Part shown: in pieces, positions 7,016 through 15,050 of the stretch
Numbering within the stretch: the stretch's first letter is position 1
Layout: every line of letters begins with the position of its first letter
Assembly (NCBI RefSeq): GCF_030123105.1
Contig: NZ_CP126095.1
Location: forward strand, 2,728,001 to 2,792,000
Reading direction: 5' to 3'
DNA: 64,000 bases
Source of the DNA: Paenibacillus sp. G2S3
GTDB lineage: Bacteria > Bacillota > Bacilli > Paenibacillales > Paenibacillaceae
Position numbers and translations under genes: made by a program
The notes under the pieces: model-generated
What the model saw: only the letters and a program-made list of their open reading frames with translations
What the model was told of the DNA's origin: nothing
Databases searched by the model: none

Positions 7016-8781
7016 TACAAGGCATAGGCGCAGCAGCAGGTGTAGCTATCGGGAAGGCCTTTGTCTTACCGAACTGGGAGTGGAGCTTACCAGACACACA
7101 AGTGAACCCAGTGGATCTAGCTAAGGAGTTTGAGCGTTTATACGAAGGTATCCGTACCTCTAAGGATGAGATTGAATTCATCAAAAAAGAATTCAGAGAG
7201 GTAGTCGGTCCGGAGGAATCCAGCATTTTTGATGCTCATCTGGCGATTTTGGATGATCCGGTGTTCATGAGCGAAATCCGGGGGATTATTGAACGCCAGT
7301 ATAAGGCGGCGGAAGTGGCTGTTAAGGAAGCGATTGATCATTTTGTAGCGATGTTTGATCTGCTAGATGATGAATACATGAAGGAGCGGGCGGTTGATAT
7401 TAAGGATGTCGGTAACCGTCTGTTAAAGCATCTTTTAGGTGCTCCTGAGGTCACGTTGCCATCGGATACACAGCCGTATATTCTCGTTGCGAAGGAGTTA
7501 TCTCCTTCCCAGTTAGCTCACTTGAACCCAACTTATGTTCTAGGTATTGTTACCATGATGGGCGGTAAAACCTCACATTCCTCCATTATGGCTCGTGCGC
7601 TGGGCATTCCGCTCGTAGCAGGTTTGGAGAATAATTTATCTAACCCAATTCAGACCGGAGACATGCTCGTGATAGATGGAGATACCGGATCTGTGCAAAT
7701 TCATCCTGATGAGGTAACGATCAATGAATATGTTTCTCTTCGGAATAAGCAGCATAAAAAGAAAGAACAACTGGAATTGCTTGCTACAGTCGATGCCGTC
7801 ACTAAAGATGGCGTTAACCTGCGATTGGCCGGTAATATCAGCTCAGTCAAAGAACTGAATTTAGCGCTCAAGTATGGAGCCGAGGGTGTAGGTTTATTCC
7901 GTACAGAGTTTCTTTACATGGATCGCAGTTCTTTCCCAACCGAGGATGAACAATTCGAAGTCTACAAACAGGTTGTCGAGAAGGTAGGCAGCAATATGGT
8001 TGTGATCCGTTCGCTGGATATAGGCGGGGACAAGCATCTGGATTACTTCCAGCTACCAGAAGAGCAGAATCCGTTCCTTGGCTATCGTGCCATTCGAATC
8101 AGCTTGAATCGACAAGATATGTTCAAAACTCAGCTAACCGCCATTTTGCGGGCGAGTGCATATGGGAATGTAAAGCTAATGTTCCCAATGATATCTTCCG
8201 TAGAAGAAGTACAGGCGGCAAAAGCTGTATTGGAAGAAGTGAAGGCTGAACTGGAGCTACGGGACATACCGTTTAATCGGAATATTCCAGTCGGTATTAT
8301 GATTGAAGTTCCAGCTGCGGTTATGATTGCGGATTTACTGGCTGAGGAAGTTGACTTTTTCAGTATCGGTACGAACGATTTGGTGCAATATGTACTAGCC
8401 GTAGATCGTATGAATGAACAAATTGCGCATATGTATCATCCATATCATCCGGCGGTTCTGCGAATGATCCGTATGACTGTAGAAGCAGCTCGTAATGCAA
8501 AAATAGACATAAGTGTATGTGGTGAAATGGCGGCAGATGAGCGTTCTTTGCCACTTTGGCTGGAGCTTGGGATTAGTGATCTTAGCATGTCGCCGCAGGC
8601 ACTGCTGAAGGTTAAACACCGTACCCTGAATACACTGGCTATAGATGCTACAAGGGTTGCTAAAGCTTGCTTCCATCATCGTACAAGCTCGGAGACGGAG
8701 GAAATCCTAAGTGCTTATGCTCAGAAAAGCGGTATTACGCTTGGAACGAGCGTGGAAACAAAGGAGAAAGCTTCTTCATAG
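7012..8781 (+). CDS. ptsI: PTS enzyme I (phosphoenolpyruvate-protein phosphotransferase)
   Basis: Takes phosphate from PEP and passes it to HPr, starting the sugar phosphotransferase cascade in the cytoplasm. The 589-residue length is normal. Phospho-His189 lies in GGKTSHSSIMARAL; the PEP-binding barrel shows GLFRTEFLYM, SLDIGGDKHLDYF, GIMIEVPAAV, FFSIGTNDL and catalytic Cys in SVCGEMAAD. ATG overlaps the EIICBA stop (ATGA), so the two are translationally coupled. Most Bacillota place ptsH directly before ptsI; here the partner is an EIICBA gene and no standard HPr gene is in the window. Confidence 0.95.
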   Translation: MIQGIGAAAGVAIGKAFVLPNWEWSLPDTQVNPVDLAKEFERLYEGIRTSKDEIEFIKKEFREVVGPEESSIFDAHLAILDDPVFMSEIRGIIERQYKAAEVAVKEAIDHFVAMFDLLDDEYMKERAVDIKDVGNRLLKHLLGAPEVTLPSDTQPYILVAKELSPSQLAHLNPTYVLGIVTMMGGKTSHSSIMARALGIPLVAGLENNLSNPIQTGDMLVIDGDTGSVQIHPDEVTINEYVSLRNKQHKKKEQLELLATVDAVTKDGVNLRLAGNISSVKELNLALKYGAEGVGLFRTEFLYMDRSSFPTEDEQFEVYKQVVEKVGSNMVVIRSLDIGGDKHLDYFQLPEEQNPFLGYRAIRISLNRQDMFKTQLTAILRASAYGNVKLMFPMISSVEEVQAAKAVLEEVKAELELRDIPFNRNIPVGIMIEVPAAVMIADLLAEEVDFFSIGTNDLVQYVLAVDRMNEQIAHMYHPYHPAVLRMIRMTVEAARNAKIDISVCGEMAADERSLPLWLELGISDLSMSPQALLKVKHRTLNTLAIDATRVAKACFHHRTSSETEEILSAYAQKSGITLGTSVETKEKASS

Positions 8782-8812
8782 TTATCAAGTGCTACATTAT
8801 CAAGTCCACATC

Positions 8813-8844
8813 AAGGTTCGGCATTCTTGCCGGGCCTTTTTCTT
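8813..8844 (+). terminator. Rho-independent terminator after ptsI
   Basis: AAGGTTCGGCA pairs with TGCCGGGCCTT around a TTCT loop, followed by TTTTCTTTT. Confidence 0.8.
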
Positions 8845-8955
8845 TTGTATTTTATAAAAAAACAAAACCGTTTGCGCTTTGGCACAGTCAATACATAGAG
8901 AGAGTTGCACAGGATTGATTAATGCGTAAAGGCAAGGGGGGAGGACAGAACGAGC

Positions 8956-9486
8956 ATGGAACACATTATTAATGACGAAATGGAAATAGTCGCTACGGAT
9001 GAAGACATATTTTATGAGCTGGTAGCTGAACAGAAAAGAAAGCTATACAGCATTGCTTATAGCTATTTGCGAAACGAAGCGGATTCGTTGGAAGTTCTAC
9101 AGGAGGCAACCTGCCGCGCATGGATTAACCGTAAAAGCTTAAAAGACTCCGAGAGATTTGCTCCATGGCTAACACGTATTCTGATCAATTGCTGTAACGA
9201 TGAGTTGAAGCGCAGAAAGAGGAACGCTGTCACAGAAGCTGCTCGAAGTGATATAGGGATTATGGAGATGAAAAGCGATCGCAGATTGGACATGGAACAA
9301 GCATTGGAAGGGGTAAAGCCGAAGTATCGCCAGGTGCTTGTACTCAAATATTACAAGGATATGACCCTTGCAGAAATTGCAGAGGTTCTGGATAAACCCG
9401 AGGGTACCGTGAAGACTTGGCTCAATAAAGGTCTGAAACAACTGCGTGACAGAATGAAACGGAAGGGGGAGCTATTTTATGGCTGA
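8956..9486 (+). CDS. ECF-type RNA polymerase sigma factor
   Basis: A 176-residue sigma-70 family protein with only regions 2 and 4. Region 2 covers about 25-90 (KLYSIAYSYLRNEADSLEVLQE, then FAPWLTRILINCCND); region 4 is at 118-170 (LKYYKDMTLAEIAEVL, PEGTVKTWLNKGLKQLRDRM). It directs RNA polymerase to a stress regulon not identifiable here. A GGGGGGAGG site precedes the ATG. Its end overlaps the next gene by 8 bp, the usual sigma/anti-sigma coupling. Confidence 0.9.
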   Translation: MEHIINDEMEIVATDEDIFYELVAEQKRKLYSIAYSYLRNEADSLEVLQEATCRAWINRKSLKDSERFAPWLTRILINCCNDELKRRKRNAVTEAARSDIGIMEMKSDRRLDMEQALEGVKPKYRQVLVLKYYKDMTLAEIAEVLDKPEGTVKTWLNKGLKQLRDRMKRKGELFYG

Positions 9487-10906
9487 GTCTGAAGAAAAGC
9501 TGCTTAACGATTATTTTCAGAGAATCGATGTTGAGGCTGAGGAAATACCGGATGTTAAGCTGGACGCCGCGATTCGCAAGGGGATGCAGCAAGGTAGCCA
9601 CAAAAGGTTGTCTTTTAGAAAAAGATACGCTGTTGTTGCGTTGGCAGTCCTAGCTATCGCTTTATTAATTATTGTACCTTGGGCACATCAGATGGCCAAT
9701 CCTGTTCGTGCGCAGTTACCACCAAAAAGCTGGGGTCAGCTTGAATTGTTTAGACCCATTATTGCTGATAATCTGACGATTAAATCAGCACTTGATGCAG
9801 GTATGCTGAAGGAGGTAAATGTCTCTTCTCCAGAGATTGATGGGATACAATGGACAGTTAACGGAATCATGGCAGATCATAGAGGTATTGCTGTGCTTTA
9901 TACAATCCAGAATAATACAGATCAGAAGATGCAATTGATGGGCTTGTCTTTGAAAAAAAATTCAGAGGATAATTACGACCTCACCGGATATAGCGGGTTT
10001 AGCAATTCTAATGCACAAGAGGCAGGTTCACCTGGGACGACCCGCATGTTAGAACAAATCGTCTGGGATAAATATCGAGAGGATCTGACAGATGAGTTGA
10101 ATATTACATTATCTCTATATCCAGAATCCAAGGACCCTTCTAGGTCGAGCATGGATATTAAAAAGCTAAGTGTTAAAATTCCGCTGGAAGACGATAACAA
10201 CTATTTTAAGGGAGAGATTGTTGATCTGAAGGATGGTCTGTCTATTGGTGGACAGAAAATCAAAATGGATAATGTCTATATTGGACCTACGGGTATTTAC
10301 ATGCGGGAAACCTTTGACAAAGAGAATACAATGAGGATTTTTAATATAATTTCACCTAAGCTGGTTATCGGGAAAGGGGAGCATCAAGAGGAGTTAATGC
10401 GGGTAAGAGGTACTTCCTCAGTAGTAGGGGGCTTGAAAACTTATATATTCAACAATGACAATATGAGACCTACTGAACCAATCAAACTAGAAGTTGAAGG
10501 AATATCCGCTCTAGATCAATCAAAGGTCGAGCTCGTGATTGACACGGAAACACAGCAGATTCTAAAGGCACCGGATAACAATCTAACGATTTCAAAGCGG
10601 ATGGAGAACGAAGAACAGGGATTTCTGGTTTTGGATTACTTTATTCCTAAAGATGATATGGAGGCGTTTGCTGATAGCGGTTTTGCATTGGACGATAATT
10701 TTGTGGATAGCACTGGTAGTGGGCATTGGTTAGGATGGGTTAAAGATGGCTACTCAGGATATAAAGAGTTTAATGAAGATAGCAGGGGAACTACAGTAAC
10801 CTTTTTCTTTAACGTAGGGAAGGAAAAGCTACCCCAACCTTTGACTTTCAAATTTAATTCTTATCCAACCTTATTCAAGGAGAAAGCGTCCCTTCGGATT
10901 AAGTAA
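9479..10906 (+). CDS. Membrane anti-sigma factor, DUF4179-like
   Basis: A 475-residue protein with an acidic cytoplasmic N-terminus (1-45), one transmembrane helix (about 50-68, YAVVALAVLAIALLIIVPWA), and a large outer domain. The outer part matches the DUF4179 pattern (LTIKSALDAGMLKEVN, then WTVNGIMADHRGIAVLYTIQN) and a second beta-rich domain to the end. Overlap with the sigma gene supports an anti-sigma role, with the outer domain sensing a signal at the cell envelope. This role is inferred from context and topology; the signal is unknown. Confidence 0.75.
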   Translation: MAESEEKLLNDYFQRIDVEAEEIPDVKLDAAIRKGMQQGSHKRLSFRKRYAVVALAVLAIALLIIVPWAHQMANPVRAQLPPKSWGQLELFRPIIADNLTIKSALDAGMLKEVNVSSPEIDGIQWTVNGIMADHRGIAVLYTIQNNTDQKMQLMGLSLKKNSEDNYDLTGYSGFSNSNAQEAGSPGTTRMLEQIVWDKYREDLTDELNITLSLYPESKDPSRSSMDIKKLSVKIPLEDDNNYFKGEIVDLKDGLSIGGQKIKMDNVYIGPTGIYMRETFDKENTMRIFNIISPKLVIGKGEHQEELMRVRGTSSVVGGLKTYIFNNDNMRPTEPIKLEVEGISALDQSKVELVIDTETQQILKAPDNNLTISKRMENEEQGFLVLDYFIPKDDMEAFADSGFALDDNFVDSTGSGHWLGWVKDGYSGYKEFNEDSRGTTVTFFFNVGKEKLPQPLTFKFNSYPTLFKEKASLRIK

Positions 10907-10936
10907 TGAACTCTGATGTAGAGCGAATCAAATCAA

Positions 10937-10978
10937 AAGCCCTGTTCCTCAAATAGTGAGAAACAGGGCTTGTTTTAT
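10937..10978 (+). terminator. Rho-independent terminator after the anti-sigma gene
   Basis: AAGCCCTGTT (10937-10946) pairs with AACAGGGCTT (10962-10971), with inner CTC/GAG pairing and a T-rich tail. It lies between convergent genes. Confidence 0.85.
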
Positions 10979-11005
10979 TTTTAACCAATATATTTGTACA
11001 GTACC

Positions 11006-11530
11006 CTATTCCCCTGCAAGTGCATCGCAAAAAGCTTTGCCATACGGCGGAAGATCCGGCGGGCGCCGAGCGGAGATAATATGTCCATCCGTAACCACAG
11101 CTTCATCTTTCCAGATCGCTCCGGCATTCTCCATATCATCACGGATGCCTGGTGTGGAGGTGACAGTTACACCTTCCAGAATTTTAGCGGAGATTAATAC
11201 CCAACCTGCGTGGCAAATCTGCCCAATAGGTTTTTTAGCAGTATTGAAATCCTGTACAAGCTTTAGTACGGCACTGTATCTACGGATTTTATCCGGAGCC
11301 CAGCCGCCTGGAACCAAAATCCCATCATAATCAGCAGCGTTTAAATCGTCCCAGGAGTACTCTGCCTTTGCAGGTACACCATATTTGCCGATGTATGTTT
11401 TATCTTTTTCCAAACCTGCCAAGTGAACCTCAGCGCCTTCTTCTCTTACTCGGTACACAGGATACCAGAGCTCCAAATCTTCAAATTCATCGTCTACGAG
11501 TGCTATGACCTTTTTGCCAGCTAGTCTCAT
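11006..11530 (-). CDS. DJ-1/PfpI family protein (class I glutamine amidotransferase-like)
   Basis: A 174-residue protein of the PfpI type. KVIALVDDEFEDLELWYPVYR gives strand 1 and the acidic residue of the catalytic site, YDGILVPGGWAPDKIR follows, and the nucleophile elbow is QICHAGW. Members include protein deglycases and stress proteins; which activity applies is not clear. The start at 11530 is preferred because AAGGAGCTT lies just upstream on the minus strand; a longer frame begins at 11566 without such a site. Confidence 0.85.
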   Translation of the reverse strand: MRLAGKKVIALVDDEFEDLELWYPVYRVREEGAEVHLAGLEKDKTYIGKYGVPAKAEYSWDDLNAADYDGILVPGGWAPDKIRRYSAVLKLVQDFNTAKKPIGQICHAGWVLISAKILEGVTVTSTPGIRDDMENAGAIWKDEAVVTDGHIISARRPPDLPPYGKAFCDALAGE

Positions 11531-11736
11531 TTTGTTAAGCTCCTTTCGTATCACATAATCCTTCATATTCTATCAAATTTAAAATACGAAGTCATCTGAA
11601 GGATTGTAAATTATAGACGAATTGCCAATTTAATCATTATATGCAATTAAGGAGGGTTTTAATCGAGGGGAGTCGAATATAGAAATTGAAAAGTCATACT
11701 TTGTACTTAATTCATTTCTTGCAAGAGGTGTAGAAG

Positions 11737-12189
11737 ATGTATACAGATAACTTAATGGAGAAGTTGTGTAGCTGTGGTGGCCTCATGAACTTACATATGC
11801 ATTCATTGATTTTTAATACGAGAGTGAAGATTACACATGTCCCTGTCTATACTTGTCCGAAATGTAATAGTTATGAACCCTTGTCGTTTATTAAAGCAGA
11901 TCTAGGAAGGTTAGTGAAAGAACTGAACATGAATGTGCCAAGAAAAGATTTTTCGTTTACAGAAAGAAGTGAATTAGCTAGTGTCCTAAAAGAATCTTTG
12001 ACAGAGGTTATGGTCGGTGGATTTCAAGAATTAGAGTTGGCTATCCGAGAGACAATTCAGGCTAGAGTGGATATATTGCTCGATTTATACCGATTAGCTG
12101 AGGGGCTCACTGACCAGAATTGGATGGAAGAAACTAGTCGAAGACTGTCTCAATTGACGTTCCAAACGACTAAAAACGCAAATTATTAA
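11737..12189 (+). CDS. Small zinc-finger protein (YgiT-type N-terminus), function unknown
   Basis: A 150-residue protein with a metal-binding motif at the N-terminus: CSCGG (11-15) paired with CPKCN (38-42), as in YgiT-type zinc fingers. The rest is predicted helical and acidic, with no HTH typical of MqsA. AAGAGGTGTAGAAG provides a weak ribosome binding site. A hairpin follows directly. I do not recognise a specific family. Confidence 0.65.
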   Translation: MYTDNLMEKLCSCGGLMNLHMHSLIFNTRVKITHVPVYTCPKCNSYEPLSFIKADLGRLVKELNMNVPRKDFSFTERSELASVLKESLTEVMVGGFQELELAIRETIQARVDILLDLYRLAEGLTDQNWMEETSRRLSQLTFQTTKNANY

Positions 12190-12236
12190 AACATTCTGTG
12201 AAAATAATGAAAAACTTTCACGGAATGTTGGATTTT
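12190..12236 (+). terminator. Hairpin terminator after the zinc-finger gene
   Basis: AACATTCTGTGAAA (12190-12203) pairs with TTTCACGGAATGTT (12216-12229), then GGATTTTTC. The stem is strong, the T-run short. Confidence 0.65.
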
Positions 12237-12362
12237 TCACTCACTTTTTGTTACGATAGATAGAAGTTACATTATTGTGCTCGTGAATAGGGAAACCTAC
12301 ACTAGTCAAAAATTGTAATTAAGGGTTACGTCTTCAGCCTTGAAAGAAATTTTGAAAGGAAA

Positions 12363-12376
12363 ATGAAGCGTTATCA
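12363..12376 (+). promoter_or_regulatory. Imperfect cre-like sequence upstream of ccpA
   Basis: ATGAAGCGTTATCA matches the right three quarters of the cre consensus TGNAANCGNTNNCA but not its first two bases. It abuts the ccpA -35 box, which would fit autorepression. Weak. Confidence 0.25.
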
Positions 12377-12405
12377 TTGCACAATTGTACAAAGTGTCGT
12401 ATCAT
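12377..12405 (+). promoter_or_regulatory. Probable ccpA promoter
   Basis: TTGCAC (12377-12382), 17 bp, TATCAT (12400-12405), 48 bp before the start codon. A 15-bp perfect palindrome CGATAAAATTTATCG (12423-12437) lies in the leader between promoter and ribosome binding site. Confidence 0.5.
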
Positions 12406-12453
12406 ATTTTTAATTAGTCGAACGATAAAATTTATCGCAATGGAGAGAGTAAT

Positions 12454-13464
12454 TTGACGGTAACCATTTACGATGTAGCTCGAGAAGCAGGCGTATCTAT
12501 GGCTACGGTATCACGGGTTGTGAACAATAACCCTAACGTGAAACCGCAGACCCGGAAGAAAGTTTTTGAAGCGATTGAACGTTTGGGATATCGTCCCAAT
12601 GCCGTGGCGAGAGGACTTGCCAGTAAGAAAACGACAACCGTTGGGGTTGTCATCCCTGATATTTCAAACTCGATATTTGCAGAAATTGCACGTGGGATTG
12701 AAGATATCGCGAACATGTATCATTACAATATCATATTGTGTAACGCGGATAAGCGTAAAGAAAAGGAAATCCGTGTCATCAATACCCTTTTGGAGAAACA
12801 GGTCGATGGTCTGCTCTTCATGGGTGGTACAGTAACTGAAGAACATATCCAAGCTTTCCAGACTTCTGCAGTTCCGATTGTCCTATGTGCTACACGGGAT
12901 GAGAAGGGAACTTATCCTTCCGTTGACATCGATCATGAAACCGCTGCTTTTGATGCAGTGAATACTCTGATTCGTCACGGCCACCGTGAAATCGCAATGA
13001 TCAGTGGTACATTGCAGGATCCTGCGAATGGATATGCGCGATTCCATGGTTATAAGAAGGCCCTTGAACAGGCTGGAATTGAGTATCAAGAGGATTTAGT
13101 TCGTATCGGTAATTACCGCTATGAATCTGGTGTCGAAGCCATGAAGTATTTCCTTGGACTCAAGAAGAAGCCAACCGCTATTTTTGCCGCAACTGATGAA
13201 ATGGCAATTGGTGCAATTCACAGTATTCAAGATGAAGGTCTGAAAGTACCGGATGACTTCTCCATCATTAGTGTGGACAACATCCGTATGGCTTCGATGG
13301 TTCGTCCATTGTTGACAACAGTAGCTCAGCCTATGTATGACCTAGGCGCAGTAGCAATGAGACTTTTGACGAAACTCATGAAGAAAGAGACGGTTGAGAA
13401 TCCGCGGGTTATCCTGCCTCATGAAACGATTCTCCGCTTGTCTGTTAATCATCTGAATAAGTAA
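12454..13464 (+). CDS. ccpA: Catabolite control protein A
   Basis: LacI-family repressor/activator that binds cre sites with HPr(Ser-P) as corepressor. The 336 residues comprise a HTH and hinge ([52 protein letters not shown]) and a periplasmic-binding-like core ([23 protein letters not shown] near the end), typical of CcpA. TTG start after GGAGAG. It stands alone between terminators. A consensus cre at acuA-acsA, 2.5 kb downstream, is a likely target. Confidence 0.93.
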   Translation: MTVTIYDVAREAGVSMATVSRVVNNNPNVKPQTRKKVFEAIERLGYRPNAVARGLASKKTTTVGVVIPDISNSIFAEIARGIEDIANMYHYNIILCNADKRKEKEIRVINTLLEKQVDGLLFMGGTVTEEHIQAFQTSAVPIVLCATRDEKGTYPSVDIDHETAAFDAVNTLIRHGHREIAMISGTLQDPANGYARFHGYKKALEQAGIEYQEDLVRIGNYRYESGVEAMKYFLGLKKKPTAIFAATDEMAIGAIHSIQDEGLKVPDDFSIISVDNIRMASMVRPLLTTVAQPMYDLGAVAMRLLTKLMKKETVENPRVILPHETILRLSVNHLNK

Positions 13465-13490
13465 ATTTAAGAACTAAACAGGTATTCCGT

Positions 13491-13521
13491 AAAAAGCTCC
13501 TTTTGGAGCTTTTTATGTTTT
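13491..13521 (+). terminator. Rho-independent terminator after ccpA
   Basis: AAAAAGCTCC (13491-13500), TTTT loop, GGAGCTTTTT (13505-13514) and a T-rich tail. Only about 34 bp separate it from the mtnN start, leaving little room for another promoter, so mtnN may depend partly on read-through. Confidence 0.88.
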
Positions 13522-13554
13522 TTACAGAGGAAATTATCGAAGGAGGCGTCAGTT

Positions 13555-14250
13555 TTGCGTGAAATTATCGGATTAATTGGTGCGATGGATGAAGAGATTA
13601 AGCTACTGCTGGAAAGGATGGAGAATAGGGAAACGAAGGTCAAAGCAGGAGTACGATATTACATAGGAAATATATTAGGAAAGTCAGTAGTGCTCTGTAA
13701 GTCTGGGGTAGGTAAAGTGAATGCAGCAGTTACGACTCAAATTCTGATTGATACCTTCGGTGTGTCACGAGTGCTGTTTACTGGGGTTGCTGGAGCTGTG
13801 CATCCTGAATTGAATATTGGTGATATTGTTATATCGTCTACTTGCGTCCAGCATGATATGGATGCTACGCCACTTGGTTTTTCGAGAGGTGAAATACCTT
13901 ACCAAGAAAATTCCGTCTTTCAGGCTGACCCTGCATTGATAATCCTTGCTGAAAGGGCGTGTAGCGAGCTAGGCCAAAAGTACTTGGTAGGCAAAGTACT
14001 TTCAGGTGATCAATTCATTTCTAATGCGGAGATTGTAGCCAAACTAAGAGAGGAATTAGACGGAGCGTGCGTGGAGATGGAAGGGGCGGCGGTTGCACAA
14101 GTATGTGTGATGAACGCCACTCCCTTTGTTATTATTCGTTCGATGTCTGATAAGTCTGATGGATCAGCAAATGTGAGTTTTAAGGAATTCACGGTAGAAG
14201 CCTCACAGCGTTCACATTCTATATTAGAATTTATGCTCCAGCACCTCTAA
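13555..14250 (+). CDS. mtnN: 5'-methylthioadenosine/S-adenosylhomocysteine nucleosidase
   Basis: Hydrolyses MTA and SAH, releasing adenine, in methionine salvage and the activated methyl cycle. The 231-residue product shows GLIGAMDEEIKLL at the N-terminus, CKSGVGKVNAA, FTGVAGAVHPELNIGDIVIS, VEMEGAAVAQV for the ribose-binding Glu, and IIRSMSDKSDG with the catalytic Asp. TTG start preceded by GAAGGAGG. Its stop is only 7 bp from the convergent acuA end, with no terminator visible between. Confidence 0.93.
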   Translation: MREIIGLIGAMDEEIKLLLERMENRETKVKAGVRYYIGNILGKSVVLCKSGVGKVNAAVTTQILIDTFGVSRVLFTGVAGAVHPELNIGDIVISSTCVQHDMDATPLGFSRGEIPYQENSVFQADPALIILAERACSELGQKYLVGKVLSGDQFISNAEIVAKLREELDGACVEMEGAAVAQVCVMNATPFVIIRSMSDKSDGSANVSFKEFTVEASQRSHSILEFMLQHL

Positions 14251-14257
14251 TACTCGT

Positions 14258-14890
14258 TTAGTACATGAAGCGTTGCCTAAAGCGTACCCTGTCGAAGGTC
14301 TCCTGTGAGGACATAGGTACCTCTTGTCCAATACGAACCATTAGGCAGTTCGCTGGATGTGAACAGATTTCGGGATCATCCGTAGCATACCAAACCATAT
14401 TTACAGTTTTCATTAACCGCTCCATCATTTGACGATAAGCCCAAACATCAAGCCCACTTCCTTTTAAATCCCAATGCCAATAATACTCCGTTGTAAAGAT
14501 GATACAATTCTCTAGTTGCTCCCGCTCAAAAGCAGTAGATATCAGCAGCCGGCCAAGTCCGGCTCCTCTATAATCATTACTCACTTCTATAGCCCCAAGC
14601 TCAATTAGATCCATCATTCCACCCTGTGACCATAGTTCCATTTCATCCGGATAATGAAAGGTTACATAGCCTACTATAGTGCCATTCTCCACAGCAGTTA
14701 TTATACGTCCTTCTGGTAGGCTAGCAATCTCTATGAGAGCTTCTTGCTGTTCTATCGGCTTGCGGAAGGCATCAAGATCATGATGCATATGGAGGACTTC
14801 TAGGTCCTCTGGAGATCGGGGGCCACTTACTGTAATTGTTCTACCTTTATATGAAAGCGTATGGGAAACAGGGATTTTACGATGTTCCAT
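14258..14890 (-). CDS. acuA: Acetoin utilisation protein AcuA, GNAT acetyltransferase
   Basis: In Bacillus, AcuA acetylates a lysine of acetyl-CoA synthetase AcsA and switches it off. This 210-residue protein has the same length and the GNAT acetyl-CoA loop SNDYRGAGLGRLLI, plus characteristic regions GGMMDLIELGAIEV, TTEYYWHWDLKGSGLDVW and the end SQETFDRVRFRQRFMY. AAGGAG precedes the ATG. It is divergent from acsA, sharing a 160-bp intergenic region with a cre site, as in Bacillus. The acuB and acuC genes that follow acuA in Bacillus are not here. Confidence 0.93.
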   Translation of the reverse strand: MEHRKIPVSHTLSYKGRTITVSGPRSPEDLEVLHMHHDLDAFRKPIEQQEALIEIASLPEGRIITAVENGTIVGYVTFHYPDEMELWSQGGMMDLIELGAIEVSNDYRGAGLGRLLISTAFEREQLENCIIFTTEYYWHWDLKGSGLDVWAYRQMMERLMKTVNMVWYATDDPEICSHPANCLMVRIGQEVPMSSQETFDRVRFRQRFMY

Positions 14891-14922
14891 AGCCGTGCTC
14901 CTTTCAGGTGATAAAATATGGA

Positions 14923-14937
14923 ATGTAAACGTTTGCT
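14923..14937. promoter_or_regulatory. Consensus cre site between acuA and acsA
   Basis: ATGTAAACGTTTGCT matches WTGNAANCGNWNNCW at every fixed position. It lies 32 bp upstream of acuA and 114 bp upstream of acsA, just before a possible acsA -10 (TATACT, 14942-14947). CcpA binding here would repress both genes during growth on preferred sugars. Confidence 0.85.
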
Positions 14938-15050
14938 ATGTTATACTAATTCAGACATAAAAAATTCACATTCATTGCATTGACATCATTATCTAAGAGA
15001 AGAGTCTTACCCTTAAAGCTTAAATCAAACGAGTGAGGGAGGCAAGAGTG

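Noticed and set aside
12377..12397. TTGCACAATTGTACAAAGTG before ccpA as a further copy of the palindrome-tetrad element
   Set aside because: It shares only a short run with the 15-mers, has no partners at 51 or 62 bp, and is explained by the promoter -35 region.
14980..14985. TTGACA as the acsA -35 box
   Set aside because: No acceptable -10 hexamer is found 16 to 18 bp downstream.
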